A stretch of 64,000 nt of DNA, taken from contig OZ026842.1 of assembly GCA_964023205.1 (NCBI GenBank), positions 38,145,501 through 38,209,500 on the forward strand. Reading direction: 5' to 3'. Both the position numbers and the translations under genes were made by a program. The notes beneath the pieces were generated by a model. That model searched no databases and was not told where the DNA came from. It was given only the letters and a program-made list of their open reading frames with translations. Source of the stretch: Lutraria lutraria (taxonomy: Eukaryota > Mollusca > Bivalvia > Venerida > Mactridae). Of the stretch, positions 11,401 to 23,500 are shown piece by piece; position 1 is the first letter of the stretch, and every line of letters begins with the position of its first letter.

Positions 11401-14030
11401 CGTGTATAATTATTCTTCGCACGTATTTCTGTTTAAAATAGTTTTATATAACTCTAGGTGTCTTCGTGATCGAGTGTTTATGGTCTATTTTTATGACATG
11501 TTATCACTAGGACCTCGGCGCGGTGAGTTCAAATACCTTCCTGGACCAAAGTTTACCTTTGAGGTAGATGTACAGTTAGCTAACCAATGTCAGATCTTCC
11601 ACCATTGCAATTCTGAGTTGCTGCTCGTTATTCCTTCAATACATCTCTAACAACGTCTAAAAGTATTCATGGTTCAAGAACAAGTGAACAACCCTCCTTA
11701 AGTTTCTATCTGATTCACAAAAGCACATTAAAAGTACATTTGTGGTCGTAATGTTTTCACAATGACGTCCAACTATTGAGCGATAGGACTTCATGACCTA
11801 ATTACCGAAAGTAAACAAAACACATTTTCCGCTAAGAAACAGTTTACCTTATGAATAAAATAATGTTTTATGATTTTGATGAATATTTACATAATTTGTC
11901 TCAATGTACGAAAGAAATTACTCGTTGTTTTGAAAATGTGGCCATGGTTGGCATATATTTTTTGCAGGAATCTTGTAAAAGCTGAGGCGTTATTTAAAAA
12001 TATGTTTGCCTAACCGTCCCTGAATTGTTTTGGGTATTGGGTAGGAATCTTTAGGGTTTGACCTTTCTCTAGCATGGAATTACAAAGTATACTTATATCA
12101 AGATTGCCTTTTCAGACCCTGAAATTTAACAGAGGGTTGAGGGTTAATATTTTGGTGTTTTAAGTTTTGTTTTCTTGACCGAAGGGTTCCAAAATGTGCC
12201 AATGAAAGGATCGTGATGAAAGGTTCGTCACCATGTTTTTAAATCGTTCTTCTAAATGGTGTTTAAAACACGTATTGTAATGGTTATGAAATCATTAACT
12301 TGCATGACATCACAGACAACCAGCGTATGACAAAGACCCAGCACAGACCCTTTACTACTCACTAACTGGTTGACGAACTGAACCAGTGCTAAAACAACAC
12401 TATCAAATGTAACGAACCTTTCAACATTTTTTTATTTGTAGTTTCAGACATAACGACATTGACTTAGCCGCTGGTCGCTGCGTCCGTAATCTGTGTGAGC
12501 CCTAAGGGAGCATTGTGTCGGGTGAAATCACGATCAACCTTCGCCTTCCCTTTTCCAAAGGTACGTCCCGTTTAATCATTTATTTTTTGCGTGTTCTGTT
12601 AGATTTGTTTGTTGCTTGATATGAAAGTAAGATATTTAATCTTCGTAAATAATTCAAAATATTATTTTACGTTTTTTAGCGTATTTAGACAGTAACGATA
12701 CATCAACAATTTGTGATTGTCTAATAGATCAACAGCGGTGTTCGACTAGTTATTTGGTTAATCGTTGCCACATCTTAAATTTAGATATGATTTAAGTTGG
12801 ACTCGTGAAAGTTCGATTGAATGAATGCAAATTACACTGCTGATGCTTCAGAATCAGCTGCTATTAATTCAGGTATGCGGCTACAAAACAGGAGAAAATA
12901 AGATAAAGGTGTTTCGTTAAAGGGCCTCTGACTTTGTATCTGTGTATTAATTTAGTTGCTTTTCTAATATTTCTGTTTGTTTATAGCAAAGTGTGTGTAT
13001 CTGGACTTACAATGAGGTCACACAGAAAAATACAATTACATGCATGTATATTATGAATTCAGTTCATGTTGATTGCTTCATGTGTGATGTTACATAAAAT
13101 GCATTTAGAGATGCATTTTTAAGTAATATAATTGTCATTCTGATATTAATTGATCTACATTTTGTTTTTATTTGCTAATGAAATTTGAACCCCAAACTCT
13201 GGTATAATTGTTTCTTTGTACACTTCCTTATAATGTCTAATTGTACCTCTTCAAGATGACATGTTCAATTTGGCTGACATTCATTACATTGTACTATACT
13301 ACTATACTGGAAAGAATTGTTGACGATTCAATTGACAATGTGATCTTAGAAAATAGCCCAACCAAATACTTGTAAAAATAGTGAAAAACTACTACCACTC
13401 GGCTGAAAAAACACACCAAAAAGTTCTTCATTCGGCATTGTTCTCCTTATATCCTAATCTGACCTCTTCCGTCTCCCAGAAGTTGTGGAATCAAGTAGAA
13501 CTGGAACTAACTTTTGGTGTTAGTACATGTGCAACGGAAAACTGGGACCTATATATTGACTTTATCCGTACCTCATTATATCAATAAAACTTAAAAAGAG
13601 AACAGCGTCACTGTAAATAACAGTAGCCTATACTTCTTTTCACTACGACTATGATCACTAAATACTTGTGAAAATGCTTTGTTTTACTATTTTCACCAGC
13701 ATGTACTTTTATCTCACGTTCGTTCTATCTATCCAAGTACGAAATATGAACCATGAGCTACAATTAACAACAAACAACGAGTATAACAAAGAAACGTTAG
13801 TATTTGTTTATTTTAATAAATACCTATATATTTTTATACTCAGTCTGAATACATTAGAGTAAATCTGCAGTAACATAACGTGTACATTACGGACGACGCA
13901 CATGAGCACTGTGTAGCCTAAATGAATTCAATGTTGAATGAACAGATTTGACTATATGACATTGCAGTTTATAGACATTTAATTATTTTCTCACATATGT
14001 ACAAAAACACAACATAGTGTTACAAGGTGC
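11400..14030. other. Gap without a recognised gene
   Basis: AT-rich. A plus-strand segment at about 12442-12560 has acceptor-like 'tttttttatttgtag' and donor-like 'ccaaag|gtacgt' borders and higher GC, but no convincing coding frame; a non-coding exon is conceivable. The open frames at 13381-13587 and 13668-13862 show no family features. Confidence 0.45.
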
Positions 14031-14031
14031 T

Positions 14032-14037
14032 TTTATT
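14032..14037 (-). terminator. Polyadenylation signal AATAAA of the SLC5 gene
   Basis: On the minus strand AATAAA lies about 167 nt past the TAG stop at 14204-14206, a normal distance for a short 3' UTR. Confidence 0.55.
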
Positions 14038-14203
14038 TCAAACAAAGAAACTAGTATGAAACTGAAGTGCAAGTAATATTTCATACTTGAATTCATATCA
14101 GTGATTGTTTATGGATAAGATGTTTTAAATAATTAAAGGAGAAGTCTGTGGTTACTATATGAAATAGAATCTTAGATTGAAAAAGGTCTAAAATTAACAA
14201 AAA

Positions 14204-14578
14204 CTATTCAGGACTTATAATAAATTCTTGACTTTTTGCTTTTAGTTTAGGTATACGTATGTCCTGAGATTTATCCATTACTATATATTCACTACTTTTC
14301 CCTCCTCTTAGTATATCTAGTTCGATATCATTTACATTAACCCGTGTTGTTGCAATATCACCCATCGACAAGGCCACGTTTGCTGGGTATACTACGTTAT
14401 TGCCTTCAAGAACAGCATTTCCATTGTCTTCAACATCGGTATGTTTAACATCACCATTGTTGGCAACAGGAACTTCAGAATGAGATGTTTCCTTTTTAAC
14501 TTCAAAATCAATGTTGAACATACTCTTCTCGTTTTCATCCAATCTGTTATACATCGTGTGTGCATCTTCTTTTCCAGC
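14204..14578 (-). CDS. SLC5 gene exon 17, long C-terminal tail (residues 608-731)
   Basis: Acceptor tttttcag|GCTGGA, stop TAG at 14204-14206. Encodes AGKEDAHTMYNRLDENEKSM onward: 124 hydrophilic, acidic residues ending EFIISPE. No membrane helix and no domain that I recognise. Vertebrate relatives have a much shorter tail. Confidence 0.85.
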   Translation of the reverse strand, partial: AGKEDAHTMYNRLDENEKSMFNIDFEVKKETSHSEVPVANNGDVKHTDVEDNGNAVLEGNNVVYPANVALSMGDIATTRVNVNDIELDILRGGKSSEYIVMDKSQDIRIPKLKAKSQEFIISPE

Positions 14579-17500
14579 CTGAAAAAAATCCGATACCAAT
14601 GTTTCATTCTTGAAACAATTCAGTATGTTCATTTTATTTGAATATGTGTAACTACATGTATGTAGTTTGTGTTGTTTATTCAGCAAGACAGATCTGTCAT
14701 ACACGTATGGTTGGATAAGCGTTTAGTACTTTTCTTTGTAGCCATCAATGCATGCCTATTAGTATTTCCTGGGAAGCAAACACTTTCTAGAGTACAAATC
14801 ATGAGATTAAAAGGTACAATGGAATGCTTTATTGTATGTCATAATTAATTTACCTTCTCCAACGACAATATATCGCTTTCGAATTACAAATTCATGACGT
14901 AAATCTACCAGATAAATCGGAATGAAACTGACAAAAATACATTATCACTTACATTTTCTTTGTCTTCTTCAATTCTTTCTTGTTTATCTTCATAAGTATA
15001 ACCACATCGTAATGGCTTCCGTATACACTCGGGTAAGAATGGGAATAAGCTGTCGTAGAATGGAATTAGATACTTCCTGTCTACTTCTCCTGGTTTCTTA
15101 TAACCTAAGATTTAATAATTATACGTTTATCAACCGATGATATTTACACAATTATGACACACTTTGATATAATCGAAGAATTTCACTCAACGAAAACATA
15201 CACTTTGAATAGTTCCATAAATAGTATGTAAGAAAAATTAATGCAAGTATCCAATTAAATACGCTGATCAGTTAACACTGATGAACATTCTCAGGTGACA
15301 ACACCGTTCAGTATGGAAAGTTCCTGGTTTACGCTAGGTCGGCCGCTCCTACTTCGTGTGGACCCTACACTTTTTTCTGTCTGGGCATTTTTGCCAACGT
15401 TTTCATTGATATGCTTCCAGTTTTGGAATTGGAACAGCTAATTGTTTATCTCAAAACTTGACAAATGAATTTTAAAAAGGATCTGAAAACCTACCGACCC
15501 TGTAGTTTTGTCGAATGACATTCATTGATAGTAATGATAAATTACCTGTGCAGAACGATATCAGTGTACCGAAGAGAAATACTTGTATAATACCAATAGC
15601 TCCGAACCATTGATAAGATACCATAAATATACGTCTTATACCAGTCCTGGAAGCAAAGAAGTTTTGTATAAAAATTGAGTTCACAATGGGAAAAGGGACA
15701 TTCTGCAAGTGACATTAAATATTATAAATGGAATAAGACAAAAACATCTAAATTTGAATGCATGTAACCTTATCGTAAGGTGGTTGAACGACACAGGCTA
15801 TTTATTAACAGTGGGTAGGTAGGCGGCAGGTATTTTATTAGTTATTTATTTCTTCTACTGTAAACGCAAGAGCTGGATTAACGAAAAGAGAAATCAAAGA
15901 ATTTTGTGAAAAAAAACTAACGCTTTTGGATTGGAGAATTTGTTAATGGGTAGGTCGCATAAACGCAAACAAATAAGTTTTAAGGATAATATAGTGGCTC
16001 AATCGTTATGGACTAAGTAAACTGATCTAAATAATCTTTGTCCTGATTAGAACTTACGGTTCTGGATATCCGGCTGCACTAGCGATTGTCGTTGCCGCCA
16101 ATGACGTCATTTCAGTTGCGTTGTTCATTAAGTAAGATACCATTGTTTCATTGGTCGAAGTCATGTTAACCAACATTTCACCAACTCCAAATGCTGGACA
16201 ACTATCCATTGGAGCGGGAGCAAGTCTGGTGTTCTTAACGGCACCTTTAGTACTCATTTGTCCAATGGCGAGGATGAACGTTACGACTGTTGATATAATA
16301 GTTCCTCCTAAAGCGCCCTATGGTTTAAAACAAAAAATCTGTATTATTCAAAACAATGCCATTTACTTCCAGGACTTTAGTTTCATCTCATGCGTTAGAC
16401 GTTACATGTTTATATATGGTAATATTAAATTTCTTCTCGGTATATGTTAAAGTTAATTATCATTGTGTCGACTGATATTATCCAGATGTTCTGACTCTTA
16501 ATTCAAAATTGAGTCAAATCTCTCAGATAATAGCAAGAATAGTGCTAATTTAAGTAAAGAAATCGTAAGGCGATTTAATGCTGTTTTGGCCAGGAAAACG
16601 TTTTTATTTATTGCAATTTGTTTGTTTGGTGCATGGTAAAACTTACATACCACAAATGTTGCCCTTCAGAATATTCGATCTTTATTCTTATCTTTATATT
16701 ATGGTCAACTTTAGAGAAGATAATACTGACCTTCGAGTTTGCCCATGGACAAAAGGCTCCAAACATGAACAACCCGGTCAATGGTCCTCCAAAAGCTGAT
16801 AACAAACTTCCAGTAATCTAAAACACATGACAATAGCTTATAGATACGTACTACGTGTTTGTATAACAATAGAATTATACTGAATCAGGGCTCATATATA
16901 AATTGGTGGATTCTTTTTATACCCGAACGTCATATTTAGATGGTTTGGGATCGGCGTGTGATCTTCTTCTGAATCTAGCTAACATAAGGGAGGAATGATA
17001 GTGGATGATAGTGGAGTATTTCAAGAGTTACAATACAGCTCAATAACTGATAAGGAATCGTCAAGATTGTATTTCTGTTCTAAACAACTCAATCGCTTCC
17101 TCCTTTTGTCTGTCCACTCCTGAACATTGTGTCTTTCTGTCGTATCCTATCCTCAAGATGAGTGTTAGTGTGTAATGGCTCTCGACCGTGGTCAGCCTTG
17201 TGCTTCCTATTTTGTTTCTTTAATGATAACTTTTAATGAACTAAACCGTAATAGTAATGCTACGCCATGACATAATTATTTGTATCAGTTATTATAAGGA
17301 AACATTACGATAAGCCTACCTGAATCAGGGTTCCACCGACCAGAGCTATCATAAATGCAATCACGACAGCCAGCACACCGAAAAACACAACTTCGAAAAC
17401 AAAATAACTGTATGTTAGAGCATGATATTATTATGCACATCAAACTTGATAAATTTGTATCTATGAATACAAACTAGACATGGATTAAATCAATAACGTT

Positions 17501-20500
17501 AAATAAGTGCAATACGCCCCCGAAAGGATTTCATGAAATCATGTTTTTTTCTTGCATAATTTCAGGAATAGATCATGAAATAAGAACAACCTTTTTACAG
17601 GGGATAGTTCAGATTGTTAATTTATCAAATACCTTTGACTATAAATATTTACATGTATTTAAAAAAATATCATCAGAAATAATGCAATGAAATAAAACAG
17701 AAAAAGCATACTTTGTACAAAGAGTACTAGTAAAAGCATTATAAACTATAAACAAAGTAACTACAATGTATAAACAGGTCGAGCGGTTATGGATTCTGAA
17801 ATTCTGACAGTTGCCCCACTCATCGCTGTAATTTCGAGTATAACACTGTCAAGACCAGACTTTCATTTGTGAGGAGGATGTCTAGCTAGCCAAAAGAAGG
17901 TCGATATGTCTTCCTTGGTGCTCCTCTGTCCTTAAAACTGCAAAAGCTGCATGTGCCACTGGCTGTTTGTGCTAAACCTCAGTGAAAAAAGAAGTTCATT
18001 TTGTATGTAAGATAATTATTAACCTGACATCTTTGATATGACTGTTGATTTGAATTCTGACATAGGTTTGGCGTGTGGCTTTATCAGATCTGTCCAGAAC
18101 AAAGCCGATAAACTGCTCAATCCTGAAGACAGCGTACTGAAATTTAAATATACATGACTTGTATATATATGTCAACATTATGACCATGCACTGAAAAGCC
18201 GCCGGGTGCATGTGTGCAAAATATAGATTTTTTACCCACTTTATCATCAAATCATGTTATTGATTTCATTTAGAGTTCACACACATTCATGTTTGGTTCG
18301 TTCATCGTGGCGATGGGCGATAGCTCTCTTAGTCTCGTATATTCTTAATTAATAGAATAACATCATTTCGGCTGTGTGATTCAGTAGGGAACATTGTTTG
18401 TCACTTAAATAGCTATTGTAGAAGTATGAGGATATTATATCGTATGTATGAGATCTTATGCAGTGCTTCTTTGTTCGGTTGGATATGGTCTCTTACTAGT
18501 AACCACTGTCCCTCTGTGTTGTGAGTTTGAGACCCTTCTGGGCCCTGACAAATTTCAAAAAATCACCTCCGAAGACTTCCTCCTCCCTTTAGGCTAGAAA
18601 AGTCGTCGGATGATCCTGAATGTTTGGTGTGATGTTAAACACCAGCAATAAAAATGTTATGTTGTAAATACCTTAGCGAGGCACTGAACAGAGATGCCAT
18701 AAAAAGTCCCGGCATGCCTTGTATACCCTTGAAAATGTCCATTACCATATATGGTACAATCTGTAGAATTAAGAATTAAACTATTTCATTGAGGGTTAAG
18801 GTCTTGATAATCTCTTTAGTAAGAAATGTTCATCGTAATTTGTTCAACTCGTTTGGTTTGTTTTGGAAAATGTTTTAAGCTGTGGATGTTTCGGAATTCA
18901 TCATATGTTTATTTTTTAAATATAGAAATGTTTGACATTTTAAATGGTAACAATAAGTATATATTTTTGACATCTGAACGGTCGAACGAAATGTCCAAAA
19001 ATGGGTCTACGAGTATATTTACCAGTACTGATTACTCCTGATACTAGATCAGATCAAACTAATGAATTCAGAATGCTTGGTCATAACTCAGTATATCTTT
19101 ATCTTGGTTTCAAATCCATACACATCTGATATACTAGTGGATATGACATTGTACTATGTGCTTATACATCAACTAGTGTACATAAATGGAACGATAACAT
19201 GTCTATGCATATCAACATGAGTTTATTCCATCACACTATATCGTTAAAAATTATTACCTGATTTGGATTTGAAATTTGTTTTGATTTCAAAGGGTCACAA
19301 GCCATGGTATCGTAATAAGAATATGCTATGATACCCTCAACACCAGCCAATGTCAAGGATAAAAAGAATCCCGGCGCAACTAACATTAAAACCCTGAAAT
19401 AATATATATATATATTATTGTATACGTTACAAGAACAAATATTGAACTACAGATAAAAACAAAATATGCAAATATCAATCAATCCCATGTCCAGGTATTT
19501 TTATTATTTTATTATAAATATTGGTTTAACATGTGTCTCGAAAAGACAAAACAACTTCATATTACTAAGAACTACTACAGTCACTATTACACCAATTAAG
19601 TTAAACTAAATTATTAGTTGAACAGTACAATTATCTAGATTCATGAGTTGAAAGCATAAAACAAGAACTTCTATTGTGACGTTCTTTATCAGAATCGAAC
19701 CAGCTTCTCTTGTATGAGTAATCGAAAGTTTATAAATATAACTACAGTGCAGATCTCAAAATCAGCACCCCTTTGGAGTAGCTACATTGATTTGTTGTTG
19801 AATGGAGGTTGTTGTTCGAGACGGGGCCGCTCTGAAGGGTTCGCACTGTATATTTAATATTTACTGTAGTATAAGCGGTACAGAGAGATATTTTGCATGC
19901 GGCTTATTTCTTTGCCACTAAATCGATCGGGGGCATATTGTTTTTGGCCTGTCTGTCTGCCCGACTGTCTGTTTGTACCAAACTTTAACCTTGCCTATAA
20001 AATAAAAACGCTTTCACCCTATGCATTTTCAGGTTAAAGGTCAAGGTCGTACTGAGGGGGCTTGGTGTTTTTAAAACACATCTTGCTCGATTCCGTTTTT
20101 ACATTTTACATACTTACCTCCTAGCATCCCTAATGGTTGGCGTTGAGCTGATGCGCTGAATTGAAGACTGATTGAAAACGAGACCGAAGCCACGAATAAT
20201 GCTACCAATGAATAAACTCCAAAATGTATGTCTGATTGTAGGATCGGTATCGAAGCTGAAACAATATTATATCAATGTTAACTAACAATATTCTGATTTT
20301 GATGCTTTTTTGTAGAAAAAAGTGTGAATAATAATTGTTTACTATGTTTCAGTGATGATTTTGAGGTGATGGTTAACAGATGGCCTTGACGTCAGTATTG
20401 TCTCATGGAATAATCTGACATTAAAGTATCACTAGGTACCCTTATTTTGCTGTCTTCTCACTAAGTTTAAATTAACGATGACATAATGAGTTGAAATTGG

Positions 20501-23500
20501 GTTGTACAGTACCATTAACAATGCAGTTAGAATTTCAAATCTTTTTTTAAGAAAACATACTGTATATGTGACTGCGTTTTCGTTAGTATCGACCAATACA
20601 AAACGTGTATATACTTACTTGAACATGTTTACCCGGCCCTTTTCATAAGCAATTTCCCACGTTTTGCCAATCCCGCCAATTTGCATGGTTCCCTGGAACA
20701 CAATTCAAGCAGGAAAGTGCTAAAAATCATTCATTCTATACATTTATATTGATAAGTATTAAATGAACAGCATATTGAAGGCCATCTGTCAACCTGTTTG
20801 ACATTATTTAGTCGTACTGCCCCGATTGAAATACACATGTGTATTCCAAAATGATTTTCACTTTCTCGGTTTGCTTTCTTATTACTCATGTTAGTGGTTA
20901 CTTGACTGAACAATAGGATAGGTAGCAGCACGTTTTCTTTCCATCGTAATTTGTAGGTATGATTCATGCTTAGGTTTTTAACTTCAGGTTAACGCCGAAC
21001 AGGTTTTGTTTGGTAACCCGAAACATGACTATCTTTCCCGGCCTAATGTCCTTTTATTTATACTGTTTGAATTCTAAATTATTTTGCATCCTCTAGCCAA
21101 CACAATATCTTGGTGATCAAAGTTACTGTATGGAATAAAACGAGTAATCTTACAATGGATATACTTCTTTTATATTTATTAATAATGACTATAATTGTGG
21201 CTTTTTCAAATATGTTAGATTTAAGTTTTACTGTACCTTGATCAAGACTGCGAAGAATCCAGCGAACATAACAAAACATTGGAACACATCCGTCCATATA
21301 ACAGCTTTAATTCCACCCTAGAATATCACAGTTTTAGAAAAGTATTAATCATCTAGTACTTCAATTTTATTCCGTTATACCTTGAATAAAGGTTAATTAA
21401 AAACAAATTTGATTAATATTTAAAAATATCCAGTAAATATTTCGTCTCGTTTATATAAAATTCTACAATAGATGAAACAAAATTAGCATTAAACACAGTT
21501 GTCTCTGTTATGTTAACAATAAAAGAAGAAAATGTTGCAATAGCTACCGTTTGCAATGTTTAAATTCTGTATTTAATGCACAACATACAAATACTTACAA
21601 TGGCTGTGTAAATTACTGATGCTGTAGCCACAGATACAATGGAACCCCATTGTGGAAACCCAGTCACTGAATAGAATTAAAATTCCCATTTAAATGATGC
21701 AACATTACATGTTAATGTCTGACACATTTCACGATTTTGGAAAATAATCAATTCATACAACATTCGTCAGTTTAGAAACTTGTAAATATTAAAATATGAC
21801 TAATACGCAGATGATATGCTAGATAATAGCAGGGTTCCTAGAAAAAGAATCGCATTCAAAATCCTACTTTCTCAAAATAATTCCTCCCCCGTAATTGACC
21901 CCCACACATAGGAGCATACAAAATATCGGGGACAAAACACAATCTCGTCTCCCGATGAGTACCGCTATAACAATGTCTATGACAACCATATACATTGTGT
22001 CTGACAGATCACTGAGTCGGATTGGAACATTTGAATTTTGCTGTGTGGACCGTTGGTGCCAAGATGTAAATTTGGAATGAATAACACTGTATAAATAGTG
22101 TACAGTCCCACGTTTTCCTGAACATATTCTGTTCAGAACAATAAGGCGAAACACCAGGTACGAGAATATGCATACTATGTAATACTCGAGTACTTTTGTA
22201 TGTAGATAGGACACAATGATGATTACATTTAAGTTCTATTCATTTTCAAGTAATTTAACTCATGGACTAATATTTCTAATGCATAAGGGCAACATGACTT
22301 TGTTATGATAGTAAATATAACCATGTAACTTCAATGAATCTTTTAAAATATTATTCATCATACCTCCTTCCAAAGCAATGGCTGGCCCAAATAACACAAT
22401 GCCCATGTATGCTGTCTACAAACAGATATAGGGATAATAAATAGACAAACATACAGAGACGTTGAATATAAATAACGGAATAATAAACTATCTATTCAGT
22501 CAATCCTCCGGCGATTGAAAAAGTGGATTGAAAGTGATCATAAATCTGAGGTAGAAATTGATTAATACTTGAGCCAGGGATTGGCTGTAGAAAGGTTAGC
22601 ATTATTTTAGTAACAATGTATGCTTGTAGTGAAAAAGCTGGAATCAAGAATAAAACATGGTTAGGTCAAATATTTTGGGTTGAAGAAGGGTTTCGAATGA
22701 GTCAGACGCGTAGATGAGAGCGAACATTTTTTGTAAGGATGGCCTTTTTATGAAAATAAAATTTCTAGTCTTTATATTAAGTGTTTTTTTTATTTACAGA
22801 TGGTCTGCACCACTAAATATTTATTTGACAATATTCACGAGGAGCAGTGGTGTATGGATAGAACGTTAGACTCCTAACCCTTCTTTCGGCGCGATTGCTG
22901 GTCAGAATCAAGATAACAGTCCTCGAAAGTAGTTAATATTATTTGTAAGAACTTACTCAACAATCGATGTAAAAGAAAGAAGTTTAAACTATACTTAGTC
23001 AAGTATATTTGACAGTTTTATGAAAAGCATTGAAGAATATCATATACCAGGTACTTACATAACTTAGCATTCCTAGAATGGTCCCCATGATACGTACAGC
23101 ATGTGAATCAAATCTTAACTCTAGATACTGTCAATTAGACACAAGAATTAACAAAAGATATACATTGGAAAATGAAACAATGACAAGAACAACCACAACA
23201 AAAAGTCATCTTAATATCTTGTTTTATACAGTGAACATGAACAATGTGTTTGGTCAGTTCAGCAGAAACAACTTACGTATACGTCAAAATGATAGCGTCT
23301 ATTGCTTATGTATACGAGCTGTCACTTTATGTTTTTTATTTGTGTTGTTTTCTTCTAAAAACGTTGCCCCTCTGGTGGCTGGTTCAGTAACGGTATAAAG
23401 CCGTTAAATATACAGTTCATGAAAAATTCATAAATTGTAGATCTATTTCTCAAATAACTTACTTACTGATTTTTTACATTATGACAATAAATGTTAAGTC

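Noticed and set aside
15472..16805. Open frames running past transporter exon borders
   Set aside because: They extend through splice sites; the GT/AG borders and phase give shorter exons.
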